From Desulfovibrio sp. (GTDB taxonomy: Bacteria; Desulfobacterota; Desulfovibrionia; Desulfovibrionales; Desulfovibrionaceae), in assembly GCA_009773975.1 (NCBI GenBank), contig VSMX01000005.1, forward strand, positions 1 to 29,232: DNA of 29,232 nt. Reading direction: 5' to 3'. The position numbers and the translations under genes are program-made. Below, piece by piece: positions 1-6,446 of the stretch. The notes beneath the pieces were generated by a model. The model was not told the DNA's origin. It did no database searches and was given only the letters and a program-made list of their open reading frames with translations. Every line of letters starts with the position of its first letter. The stretch's first letter is position 1.

Positions 1-237
1 TTGAAAATGCTTGGCGGCGAACCTGTAAGCAGCGTCGAAACCAGGGCCCCCGGCAATGACGAGCTTATTGGACGCGTCAAGATCAGCTGCCAGGACGGCT
101 GGTTTGCCGTGCGCCCATCCGGCACCGAAGCCATCTGCAAGGTCTATACGGAAAGCTTCAGGGGCGAGGACTTTTTGGTAAAAGTTCAGAAAGACGCGGT
201 TGATTTTCTCGAAGCCCTGCTTAAAAAAAATGATTGA
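1..237 (+). CDS. pgm: Phosphoglucomutase, C-terminal fragment (5' end outside window)
   Basis: This is the last 78 or so residues of an alpha-D-phosphohexomutase. The visible part is the C-terminal phosphate-binding domain, with the DGWFAVRPSGTEAICKVYTESF stretch; its RPSGTE core contacts the substrate phosphate in this superfamily. The wording around it (GWFA-RPSGTE, K-Y-ESF) resembles the Pgm branch, which interconverts glucose-1-phosphate and glucose-6-phosphate for glycogen and envelope sugar metabolism, more than GlmM or ManB. The catalytic serine and metal-binding loops lie upstream of the window, so the assignment rests on this domain only. The TGA stop overlaps the ATG chosen for the next gene, suggesting co-transcription. 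Confidence 0.8.
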   Translation: MKMLGGEPVSSVETRAPGNDELIGRVKISCQDGWFAVRPSGTEAICKVYTESFRGEDFLVKVQKDAVDFLEALLKKND

Positions 238-1003
238 CCGGCCCGGGCGCAAATCGGAACCCGAAGTTTCCGCGCCGCAAAATAATGCCGCTTCCGGAAC
301 GCGCCTGAACAAGGCAGTGGCCGGAAGCGGCCTTTGCGCCCGGCGCAAGGCCGATGAACTGATCTTTGCCGGCCGCGTTTCGGTCAATGGGGAAGTGGAG
401 ACAAATCCCGCAAGGCGCGTTTTTCCGCAGGATGCGCTTGCTTTTGACGGCAAGCCTCTTGCCGGCGCGCAAAAGCGCGTCTGCCTCATCCTCAACAAGC
501 CCGCCGGCGTGGTCAGCACGGTGAAGGATCCCGAGGGGCGCCCCAGCGTGATGGATTTTGTGCCGCCCGAACTGCGGGGCTGCCGGCTCTATCCCGTTGG
601 ACGGCTGGATTTTTTTTCCCAGGGGCTTTTGCTCCTGACCAATGACGGCGATCTCGCCCTCAAATTGGCCCATCCCCGTTACGAGCATCCCAAAACCTAC
701 GAGGTGCTTGTGCGGGGCAATGTGCCGGAAGCCGCCCTGGTCGAGATGCGCCGAGGCATGAGGCTTGAAGACGGCACCGAGCTTTTGCCGGTTGGGGCCG
801 AAATGCAAAAGCGCGGCCAAAACACATTATTGCGCCTGACCCTGCGCCAGGGGCTGAATCGCCAGATTCGCCGGATGTGCGCTGATCTCTGCCTTGTTAT
901 CCTTAAACTGGAAAGGATTTCACAGGGGCCGCTGGAACTGGGGCGCCTTGCGCCAGGCAATACAAGGGCGCTCACTGATGACGAGATAGCGGAGCTGCTT
1001 TGA
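230..1003 (+). CDS. RsuA/RluB-family rRNA pseudouridine synthase
   Basis: This enzyme isomerises a specific uridine in rRNA to pseudouridine. From the ATG at 230 it has 257 residues. An S4 RNA-binding domain covers about residues 25-80 (RLNKAVAGSGLCARRKADEL, GRVSVNG) and is followed by the synthase domain beginning LILNKPAGVVST. The catalytic motif GRLDFFSQGLLLLTNDG places the active Asp at about residue 127, and the late motif LNRQIRRM is present. An in-frame TTG at 200 would lengthen the protein and overlap pgm more deeply; I prefer the ATG, which overlaps the pgm stop by a few bases, although no strong ribosome-binding site precedes either start. The motifs fit the RsuA/RluB/RluE/RluF group. 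Which rRNA position is modified (16S U516 for RsuA, 23S U2605 for RluB) cannot be decided from the sequence. Confidence 0.88.
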   Translation: MIDRPGRKSEPEVSAPQNNAASGTRLNKAVAGSGLCARRKADELIFAGRVSVNGEVETNPARRVFPQDALAFDGKPLAGAQKRVCLILNKPAGVVSTVKDPEGRPSVMDFVPPELRGCRLYPVGRLDFFSQGLLLLTNDGDLALKLAHPRYEHPKTYEVLVRGNVPEAALVEMRRGMRLEDGTELLPVGAEMQKRGQNTLLRLTLRQGLNRQIRRMCADLCLVILKLERISQGPLELGRLAPGNTRALTDDEIAELL

Positions 1004-1605
1004 AAAAATACCGCGACCATTACTTTTGCAAGGCCAAGGCAGAAAATTATCCGGCAAGATCTGTTTACAAATTGCAGGAACTGGATAAAAAATTCGGGCT
1101 GTTCAAGAAGGGCATGAAGGTGCTTGACCTGGGCGCGGCCCCCGGCTCCTGGAGCCTTTACGCGGCCAAAAAAGTCGCGCCGGAAGGGCAGGTGCTGGCC
1201 GTGGACATCAAGGAAACAGATACGGTTTTTCCCCCAACGGTAAGCTTTATGCGCGAGGATGTTTTTTCACCTTCCGCGGAGCTTGCGGAGGCCCTCGAAA
1301 AGCTCGGCCCCTTCGACGTGGTGATGAGCGACATGGCGCCTGCCACGACTGGCATAAAGATGACGGACCAGGCGCGCTCCCTCGATCTTGCACTTGCGGC
1401 TTACGAATCCGCGCTGGCCAATCTTGCGCCGGGAGGCAGCCTTGTGGTCAAGATTTTTATGGGGCCGGATACAGGAAATTTGCTTGAGCCGATGCGCAAA
1501 TCCTTTGCCAGCGTCAAGACCCTGAAACCGAAAAGCTCGCGCGCGGAGAGCAAGGAAACCTTTTATGTCGGCGTGGCCTACAAGGGGCGCCAGCCTTCGC
1601 AATAA
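1000..1605 (+). CDS. rlmE: 23S rRNA (uridine-2'-O)-methyltransferase RlmE/FtsJ
   Basis: This is an S-adenosylmethionine-dependent methyltransferase of 201 residues, close to the family norm. RlmE methylates the 2'-O of U2552 in the 23S rRNA A-loop late in 50S assembly. The SAM-binding motif VLDLGAAPGSWS is at about residues 41-52. The K-D-K-E catalytic tetrad is visible as K24 (ARSVYKL), D111 (MSDMAP), K151 (LVVKIF) and E186 (ESKETF). The start is TTG at 1000, preceded by GGAG at 991 and overlapping the TGA of the pseudouridine synthase, so the two rRNA-modification genes are probably translationally coupled. Confidence 0.93.
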   Translation: MKKYRDHYFCKAKAENYPARSVYKLQELDKKFGLFKKGMKVLDLGAAPGSWSLYAAKKVAPEGQVLAVDIKETDTVFPPTVSFMREDVFSPSAELAEALEKLGPFDVVMSDMAPATTGIKMTDQARSLDLALAAYESALANLAPGGSLVVKIFMGPDTGNLLEPMRKSFASVKTLKPKSSRAESKETFYVGVAYKGRQPSQ

Positions 1606-1671
1606 TTTTTTATCGGCCGCGCAGCCGCGCTGGCCGGCCTTAACAAATGCTCATAGCAGGAGGAACAATAT

Positions 1672-2409
1672 ATGTCAGGTCATAGCAAATGGGCAAATAT
1701 CCAGCACCGCAAGGGAAGGCAGGATGCCAAACGCGGCAAGGTCTTCACCAAGGCCGCCAAGGAAATCATTATCGCGGCCAAGAGCGGGGGCGACCCGGCG
1801 GGCAATCCGCGGCTTCGGGCCGCAATAGCCGCGGCCAAGGCCGTGAACCTGCCCAAGGACAAGATTGAGGCCGCAATCCGCAAGGGCACGGGAGAAGACG
1901 CGGGCGGCGATTTCACCGAAGCTTTTTACGAAGGTTACGGACCCGGCGGCATTGCGATCATGGTTGAAGTAGCCACAGACAATAAAAATCGCACGGTTGC
2001 GGATGTGCGCCATCTCTTTACCAAGCACGGCGGCCAGATGGGCGAAAACGGCAGCGTGGCCTGGATGTTCGAGCGCAAGGGCGTTATAGAAGTTGACAGA
2101 AACGCCTACACTGAGGACGCCATTATGGAAGCGGCTCTTGATGCCGGCGCCGACGACGTGCTGGACGAAGGCGAAACCTGGACAATCCAGACAGCCATGG
2201 CCGATTTCGCGGCCGTGCGCGATGCCCTGGAAGCAGCCAATGTTGCCATGCAGTCGGCTGAACTGGCCATGGTGCCCGCAAATCTTGTCGCTGTGGACGC
2301 GGAAACCGGCGCGAAACTGCTGCGCCTTATGGATGCCCTCGATGACAATGACGACGTGCAGAATGTATACGCCAATGCGGATTTCCCCGATGATATGGCG
2401 GTAGAATAG
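1672..2409 (+). CDS. yebC: YebC/PmpR family protein (TACO1-like)
   Basis: This is a 245-residue protein of the YebC/PmpR/TACO1 family. The family signature is clear at the N terminus (MSGHSKWANIQHRKGRQDAKRGKVFTK is the typical opening). Further along are GGDPAGNPRLRAAI, the acidic middle GGDFTEAFYEGYGPGGIAIMVE, and D-N-NRTVADVRH. Members were first described as transcriptional regulators; later work links some of them to relief of ribosome stalling. Which role applies here cannot be read from the sequence. A strong ribosome-binding site (AGGAGG at about 1660) precedes the ATG. The gene ends five bases before ruvC, the widely conserved yebC-ruvC pairing. Confidence 0.95.
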   Translation: MSGHSKWANIQHRKGRQDAKRGKVFTKAAKEIIIAAKSGGDPAGNPRLRAAIAAAKAVNLPKDKIEAAIRKGTGEDAGGDFTEAFYEGYGPGGIAIMVEVATDNKNRTVADVRHLFTKHGGQMGENGSVAWMFERKGVIEVDRNAYTEDAIMEAALDAGADDVLDEGETWTIQTAMADFAAVRDALEAANVAMQSAELAMVPANLVAVDAETGAKLLRLMDALDDNDDVQNVYANADFPDDMAVE

Positions 2410-2414
2410 CAATT

Positions 2415-2927
2415 ATGGCGGATCTGACCGTTATCGGGATTGATCCCGGTTCAAGGTTCACGGGCTGGGGAATTGTACGGGAAGCCTCTGGCGTGCTGAG
2501 TCTGGTGGATTGCGGCCTGGTGCATTCGGAAGGGCAGAAGAACAAATGCTTTTCGGCGCGCCTGGCGCGGATTTATTCCGGCCTGAATGCTGTTCTTGGC
2601 TCTCACAATCCCGATGAAGCGGCAATGGAACAGGTTTTTACGGCCAAAAATGCCGCAAGCGCCCTCAAGCTTGGCCAGGCCAGGGGCGTGGCAGTGGCCG
2701 CCTGCGCGGCCCATGGCCTGGATGTTTCCGATTACGAGCCCAGGCTTGTAAAAAATTCACTGACCGGCGTTGGCAGCGCGGACAAGGAACAGGTGGCCTT
2801 TATGGTTCGCCGCATGCTGAATCTGGGGCAGCAGAGGCTTGCCCTGGATACGACAGATGCCCTGGCTGTGGCCATTTGCCACCTTGGGCGGCGGCGGCTT
2901 GCCCGCCTGGCCGCAAAAGTTTCATAA
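2415..2927 (+). CDS. ruvC: Holliday junction endonuclease RuvC
   Basis: RuvC is the resolvase that makes paired nicks across four-way junctions during recombination repair. The 170-residue length is standard. The four acidic metal ligands are visible: D10 (VIGIDPGS), E72 (AMEQVFTAKNAASALKLGQARG), and D145 with D148 (LDTTDALAVAICH). The aromatic residue F75, in EQVF, lies in the conserved position after the second acid. The gene follows yebC by five bases, so the two are probably co-transcribed. The usual partners ruvA and ruvB, which often follow ruvC, are not in this window; the next gene is unrelated, and an AT-rich gap separates them. Confidence 0.95.
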   Translation: MADLTVIGIDPGSRFTGWGIVREASGVLSLVDCGLVHSEGQKNKCFSARLARIYSGLNAVLGSHNPDEAAMEQVFTAKNAASALKLGQARGVAVAACAAHGLDVSDYEPRLVKNSLTGVGSADKEQVAFMVRRMLNLGQQRLALDTTDALAVAICHLGRRRLARLAAKVS

Positions 2928-2960
2928 TTGCTTGAAATAACGGTAAAAATAATAAAATGC

Positions 2961-2989
2961 TTGCATTTTTGTATTGAAATGCCTAACTT
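2961..2989 (+). promoter_or_regulatory. Possible sigma-70 promoter for the CoA-ligase gene
   Basis: TTGCAT at 2961 and TAACTT at 2984 are 17 bases apart, in an AT-rich gap unlike the surrounding sequence. This would place a transcription start about 30 bases before the ATG at 3024. It is a pattern match only, and other weak -35/-10 pairings are possible in the same AT-rich stretch. Confidence 0.3.
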
Positions 2990-3023
2990 TGCAAGACCAT
3001 ATCTTATTTTCAGGGGGGAATAG

Positions 3024-4289
3024 ATGACCCGCAAGGACCGCACGGAGGGCATTTTCAGCCGGCGCGAGGTGCTGGACGAGAGCGAACGCCGCCAGTACTG
3101 CCTTATTCAGCTGAAAGATTTGCTTTCCTATGCCTACCGCTATTCCGAGGATGTTAAAAAGCGTTTTGACCGGGCCCAGTTCAATGTGGAGAAGTTCAAG
3201 ACGCTTACGGATATCAAGCACATTCCCATATTGAAAAAGAAGGAGCTTATCTTTCTGCAGGCCATGGGGCCACGGCTTGGGGGCTTGCTGACCAAGGATA
3301 TCGGGGAATTGAAACGCATTTTTCTTTCTCCCGGCCCGATTTTCGATCCGGAAGACAGGGGTGAGGATTATTGGGGCTATACGGAAGCTTTTTATTCCGT
3401 GGGCTTCAGGCCTGGCGATGCCGTCCAGAACACATTCAATTACCAGCTTACGCCGGCCGGCCTGATGTTTGAGGAACCCCTGCGCAACCTGGGCTGCGCG
3501 GTCATTCCCGCAGGCCCGACGGATGCGGCCACCCAGCTGGACATTTTGCAGAAGCTGCGCATTTCCGGTTATGTGGGAACGCCAAGCTTTCTCATGCACC
3601 TGGCCCAAAAAGCCGAGGAAAAGGGCCTCAATCTGCGCAAGGATCTTTTTTTGGAAGTCGCTTTCGTTACCGGCGAGCGTCTTTCCGAGAAAATGCGTTC
3701 CCAGATGGAGAAAAAATTCGACCTCATCATGCGCCAGGGTTATGGCACGGCCGATGTGGGCTGCATAGGCTACGAATGTTTCCACAAGAACGGCCTGCAT
3801 ATAGCAAACCGCTGCTATGTGGAAATCTGCCATCCCGATACTGGCATCCCGCTCAAGGATGGCGAGGTGGGCGAAATTGTGGTGACGGCCTTCAACAAGA
3901 CCTACCCGCTGATTCGCCTGGCAACGGGCGATCTTTCCTATATCGACCGCAGCCCATGCCTATGCGGCCGCACCAGCCCGCGCCTTGGCAGCATTGTCGG
4001 CAGGGTGGACACCACGGCGCGCATCATGGGTATGTTTGTCTATCCGCACCAGGTCGAGCAGGTGATGAGCCGCTTTGAGGAAATCAAGCGCTGGCAGATT
4101 GAAGTTACAAATCCCGGCGGCATAGACGAAATGACGCTGTTCATTGAAACCAGCGGCTTCAAGCGCGAAGAGGAGCTGCTGCACCAGTTCCGCGAAAAGA
4201 TCAAGCTGCGTCCCGAACTCAAGATCCTTGCGCCCGGCAGCTTGCCGCCGCAGATCAGGCCTATTGAGGATAAGCGCAACTGGGATTAA
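3024..4289 (+). CDS. Phenylacetate-CoA ligase family protein (PaaK-like)
   Basis: This is an acyl-adenylate-forming enzyme of 421 residues, slightly shorter than typical PaaK (about 430-440). PaaK-type enzymes activate aryl acids to CoA thioesters through an acyl-AMP intermediate. The N-terminal half has the family pattern SPGPIFDP with the EDYWGYTEAFYSVGFRPGD segment. The adenylate-binding motif is GYGTADVGCIGYEC. Downstream are RLATGD and the C-terminal lid after GRVDTTARIMGMFVYPHQVEQV. The start ATG has a strong ribosome-binding site (AGGGGGG-type at about 3012). No other phenylacetate genes are nearby. Desulfovibrio-type genomes often carry several PaaK-like genes, some linked to indolepyruvate or amino acid metabolism, so the true substrate is open. 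Confidence 0.87.
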   Translation: MTRKDRTEGIFSRREVLDESERRQYCLIQLKDLLSYAYRYSEDVKKRFDRAQFNVEKFKTLTDIKHIPILKKKELIFLQAMGPRLGGLLTKDIGELKRIFLSPGPIFDPEDRGEDYWGYTEAFYSVGFRPGDAVQNTFNYQLTPAGLMFEEPLRNLGCAVIPAGPTDAATQLDILQKLRISGYVGTPSFLMHLAQKAEEKGLNLRKDLFLEVAFVTGERLSEKMRSQMEKKFDLIMRQGYGTADVGCIGYECFHKNGLHIANRCYVEICHPDTGIPLKDGEVGEIVVTAFNKTYPLIRLATGDLSYIDRSPCLCGRTSPRLGSIVGRVDTTARIMGMFVYPHQVEQVMSRFEEIKRWQIEVTNPGGIDEMTLFIETSGFKREEELLHQFREKIKLRPELKILAPGSLPPQIRPIEDKRNWD

Positions 4290-4328
4290 ACAGATGTTCT
4301 CCTGAAAAAGCTTCCAACTGGAGGGCTT

Positions 4329-4712
4329 ATGACCGATGACAACAAGGCTGCCTGCGCGGCAATGCTGGACTGGCTGGAAAAACGCCATGCCGCCATCATG
4401 GACTGTGAAAAAGAGGCCTACGCCTTTATGGACGCAGGCGACATTGACGCCTACAGGGCAAAAATGCGGGAAAAGGCCGAAAATCTTTCCACCATTGCCA
4501 GAGATGCCGAAAAAATGCTTGCGGCCTTGCCACCAGAACTGGGCAATGGCCTGGCCGACAGGCTTGCGGCCTTTGCGGGCGGCGCGAGTAAAGCCCTGGA
4601 GCTGGATTCCGTTTTTTATATGTCCGCCCTGTTGTATCCTGATATCCGAAAACCTGGCGAGCCGGACAACCTGATGCGCTGCATAACCGAATTCAGGGCC
4701 AATATTGAATAA
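4329..4712 (+). CDS. Hypothetical helical protein of unknown function
   Basis: I do not recognise this 127-residue protein. It is acidic, rich in Ala, Leu, Glu and Met, and appears almost entirely helical, with no signal peptide, no membrane segment and no clear catalytic motif. Helical stretches run roughly through residues 5-30, 38-65 and 75-97, followed by a C-terminal tail containing LYPDIRKPGEPDNL. The start is supported by GGAGG at about 4320, eight bases before the ATG. It lies 39 bases after the CoA-ligase gene, so the two may share a transcript, which is the only hint of function. Codon usage looks like that of its neighbours. Confidence 0.75.
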   Translation: MTDDNKAACAAMLDWLEKRHAAIMDCEKEAYAFMDAGDIDAYRAKMREKAENLSTIARDAEKMLAALPPELGNGLADRLAAFAGGASKALELDSVFYMSALLYPDIRKPGEPDNLMRCITEFRANIE

Positions 4713-4751
4713 AAGCAGGGGGGCCGCCTTCATTGCACTATCGCAGCCACC

Positions 4752-4926
4752 AGAGCGTTTGCCTGATTTCATTACGCAAACGCTCTAATCATAGATGTCG
4801 GCATTGAAATCCAAACATTTCAATGGCGGAGACCGCCAGGCAAAAAGCGCGGTTTTTGCCTGGCTTACGCCGTTGCGCGGCGCAAAATCCTGACGGATTT
4901 TGTATAGAGAACGATTTCGTTCTCTA
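4752..4926. repeat. Array of six consecutive perfect hairpins upstream of fur
   Basis: This gap contains six inverted repeats in a row, each with perfectly paired arms: 4752-4762/4776-4786 (11 bp), 4802-4810/4817-4825 (9 bp), 4835-4846/4853-4864 (12 bp), 4868-4872/4878-4882 (5 bp), 4883-4890/4895-4902 (8 bp) and 4905-4913/4918-4926 (9 bp). From 4868 on they are nearly contiguous. No open reading frame of note lies here. Candidate roles are termination of the upstream unit, a mobile repeat cluster, a structured leader of fur or, for the last palindrome, an operator. Confidence 0.75.
4905..4926. promoter_or_regulatory. Candidate operator palindrome 31 bp upstream of fur
   Basis: Nine-base arms TAGAGAACG and CGTTCTCTA flank ATTT, ending 30 bases before the fur ATG. 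The position suits an autoregulatory operator, but the sequence is not a classical Fur or PerR box, and it is also the last hairpin of the array. Inference only. Confidence 0.3.
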
Positions 4927-4956
4927 CAATCATTCCCATAAAACTCCGGGGCTCTT

Positions 4957-5418
4957 ATGGAAAACAAACAACCGCTGGACACATTTCTGGAGTTCATGAA
5001 CAGTCGCGGCCTGAACACGACTGCCCAGCGCAAGGTAATAGCGGAATCGTTTTTCGAGTTTCCTGGGCACCATTCCCTCGATGAGTTTTATCGCCATGTT
5101 TCCGCAAAAGATCCGGGCATTGGCCAGACCACCGTCTATCGCACGCTAAAACTGCTTTGCGATGCCGGTGTTGCTTCCGAAATCCAGTTTGCGGACAATA
5201 TAACCCGTTATGAAGTGGCGCACCCAAATAGCCATCACGATCACCTTGTTTGTCTCAAATGCGGCCGGATCGAGGAAATTCTTGACCCGCGCATCGAAAA
5301 GCTGCAGAAAGATCTTGCCGAAAAGCATGGCTATACCCTGACCGGCCATCTTCACAATCTGTATGGCTATTGCTCGCAATGCCGCGGGAACGGCAAAAAT
5401 CAGGCCGATAAAAATTGA
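4957..5418 (+). CDS. Fur-family metal-responsive repressor
   Basis: This is a ferric uptake regulator family protein of 153 residues, the usual length. The N-terminal winged helix includes TTAQRKVIAESFFEF and the recognition segment GIGQTTVYRTLKLLCDAGV (about residues 54-72). The metal-binding region HHDHLVCLKCG is at about residues 93-103. Two CxxC pairs, C99/C102 and C139/C142, form a structural zinc site. Fur itself, PerR and Zur are hard to separate by eye; the adjacent FeoB-associated-type gene and a Fur-box-like site just after this gene favour an iron-sensing Fur. The ATG at 4957 has a GGGG-containing weak ribosome-binding site. Confidence 0.9.
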   Translation: MENKQPLDTFLEFMNSRGLNTTAQRKVIAESFFEFPGHHSLDEFYRHVSAKDPGIGQTTVYRTLKLLCDAGVASEIQFADNITRYEVAHPNSHHDHLVCLKCGRIEEILDPRIEKLQKDLAEKHGYTLTGHLHNLYGYCSQCRGNGKNQADKN

Positions 5419-5443
5419 CATTCATTTTCAACTATATTAATGA
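5415..5443 (+). promoter_or_regulatory. Fur-box-like palindrome overlapping a -35 element
   Basis: TTGACATTCATTTTCAA at 5415-5431 is an imperfect palindrome (TTGACAT versus TTGAAAAT on the other strand) similar to Fur-type operators. Its first six bases are a perfect -35 hexamer, with a weak -10 (around TAATGA, 5438-5443) at 17 bases. It overlaps the fur stop codon and lies before the small Cys-rich membrane protein gene, so iron repression of that gene is plausible. Not tested. Confidence 0.35.
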
Positions 5444-5470
5444 CCTTTCTTGGCAACAGGAGATGCCATT

Positions 5471-5671
5471 ATGGGTTGGGATATAATATTTGTAATAGTG
5501 ATTGTGGCGCTGGCCGCGCTGTTCATGGGCCGCAGGCTTTACCGCATAATAAGGAACAAGGGCGGTTGCGCCTGCAATTGCGACAAGATGGGCAAGGGTG
5601 CCTGCGATGGCGCGGCCTGCCCGGGCAATCGGGGGATGGAGGAGATTGTTCCCCAAAAGAAGAATTACTGA
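5471..5671 (+). CDS. Small Cys-rich membrane protein, FeoB-associated type
   Basis: This is a 66-residue protein with one N-terminal membrane helix (MGWDIIFVIVIVALAALFMG), a basic stretch RRLYRIIRNK, and a Cys cluster GGCACNCDK...GACDGAACPGN. This architecture matches the FeoB-associated Cys-rich membrane proteins, thought to assist ferrous iron uptake. No feoA or feoB is in the window, so the link to iron rests on family resemblance and on the upstream Fur-type regulator. I chose the ATG at 5471 because CAGGAGA lies about eight bases before it; an in-frame TTG at 5450 has no such site. The stop codon lies inside a 27-bp palindrome. Confidence 0.75.
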   Translation: MGWDIIFVIVIVALAALFMGRRLYRIIRNKGGCACNCDKMGKGACDGAACPGNRGMEEIVPQKKNY

Positions 5672-5692
5672 TGATTTGCCAAATCATCAGTA
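5666..5692. repeat. 27-bp palindrome, copy 1 (TACTGATGATTT arms)
   Basis: Perfect 12-base arms TACTGATGATTT / AAATCATCAGTA surround a GCC loop. The same arms occur at 28483-28509. The TGA stop of the upstream Cys-rich protein gene lies within the left arm. It may act as a transcription terminator, but no T-run follows. Confidence 0.75.
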
Positions 5693-5865
5693 CGTTGGGC
5701 GCGGCCCGGCGCGCCGCGTGGCGGCGCAAGTCTGCCAGTGAGCCCTGTGGGCGGCCGCAGGCTGTTTCTGCCTGCCAGCTTTGCCGGCTTACGCAAATGG
5801 ACAGCAGAGCTAATGAAGCCGGAGCTTGCCTGCGGTTGAATTGACGACAGCGCAAAACAAAATTG

Positions 5866-6016
5866 GCAGCAAAGCCCATCAGGGCATTGCCTCTTGCGCC
5901 TGAGAGGGGTTTGAGACCCCTCACAGGCTAACCGCCCGAGTCTGAATACCGCGCCCGAGGGTGCGGGCCTGTTCGGCCTGACGGCTCTCAAACCACAAAG
6001 GAACTTGCGGATGAAT
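5866..6016 (-). repeat. Interspersed structured repeat, copy A
   Basis: Read on the minus strand, this copy matches the copy at 19735-19898. It begins with 30 identical bases (5987-6016 versus 19735-19764), continues through a related middle, GCCCGCACC and GGTTAGCCTG, and then forms a hairpin of 12 paired positions out of 13 (5' GCCTGTGAGGGGT, 3' ACCCCTCTCAGGC). It ends with a segment containing GCCCTGATGGGC. A shorter relative is at 28755-28834. It lies in a convergent gap. Confidence 0.8.
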
Positions 6017-6064
6017 GAAAATGCCCCTGAAAATGGATATTTTCATTCAAGAAATGCTATATTG

Positions 6065-6098
6065 AAAAAGCTGCCGGATTTTTGTCCGGCAGCTTTTT
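6065..6098. terminator. Bidirectional intrinsic terminator
   Basis: Fourteen-base arms AAAAAGCTGCCGGA and TCCGGCAGCTTTTT surround a short T-rich loop. It gives a GC stem followed by a U-run on both strands, and so can end transcription from the plus-strand iron genes and from the minus-strand Dabb/typA unit, whose last stop is ten bases away. Confidence 0.85.
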
Positions 6099-6108
6099 CT
6101 GCGACTAT

Positions 6109-6426
6109 TTAATTTTTCGGATCTTCCAGGGCGAAATCTATGCAATAGCGTTTTTCGGCCCTTTTGCCGAGAAAGGCCGCGAATTCCCTGTGTACGGGGT
6201 GATCTCGGTAGGCGAGGAAGTCTTCCTGTGTATTATGCGTGGAAGTGAGCACCACTTGCGCCGGCACGGTGGAACTTTGCAGCACATTGCGGGAAACTTC
6301 CAGGGAGTCAAGGCAGGAAAGGCCCTGCATTGCGGCGGATCTTTCGACAATCTGCCTGGCGTTTTCCTCGGCTCCGCAGCCTTCCGCTTCCGGTTTCAAT
6401 GTCCACCATACGATATGACGGATCAT
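6109..6426 (-). CDS. Dabb (stress-responsive alpha/beta-barrel) domain protein
   Basis: This is a 105-residue single-domain protein. The opening MIRHIVWWTLKPEAEG, the middle LEVSRNVLQSS, and the late segment EDFLAYRDHPVHREFAAFL...CIDFALEDP match the Dabb family, a small dimeric ferredoxin-like fold. Its members have varied or unknown roles and the domain was named from stress-induced plant proteins. No catalytic role can be assigned. The start ATG has AAGGAG about nine bases upstream. It lies downstream of typA on the same strand with a 20-base gap, so it is probably the last gene of that transcript, ending at the terminator at 6065-6098. Confidence 0.82.
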   Translation of the reverse strand: MIRHIVWWTLKPEAEGCGAEENARQIVERSAAMQGLSCLDSLEVSRNVLQSSTVPAQVVLTSTHNTQEDFLAYRDHPVHREFAAFLGKRAEKRYCIDFALEDPKN

Positions 6427-6446
6427 GGCATTGCTCCTTGTTGGGG

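Larger units (their letters stand above)
5672..6108. other. Convergent intergenic region without a supported gene
   Basis: This 437-base gap separates the Cys-rich protein gene (+) from the Dabb gene (-). It holds the second half of a 27-bp palindrome, a GC-rich stretch with short inverted repeats (5700-5800), a copy of the interspersed repeat (5866-6016), a perfect hairpin (6012-6022/6039-6049) and a bidirectional terminator (6065-6098). Open frames in the stretch have no ribosome-binding site or recognisable product and coincide with the repeat. Confidence 0.7.

Noticed and set aside
1606..1671. Terminator between rlmE and yebC
   Set aside because: GC-rich partial inverted repeats are present, but no stem is followed by a T-run.
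2922..3833. 303-codon minus-strand open frame antisense to the CoA ligase
   Set aside because: Antisense shadow without a ribosome-binding site or recognisable motifs.
4752..4926. CRISPR array as an explanation for the repeated palindromes
   Set aside because: The hairpins differ in sequence and length, and there are no equal repeats with regular spacers, nor cas genes.
5665..5991. Minus-strand frame through repeat copy A
   Set aside because: It has the same shared frame as the other repeat copies and no ribosome-binding site. I treat it as part of the repeat.
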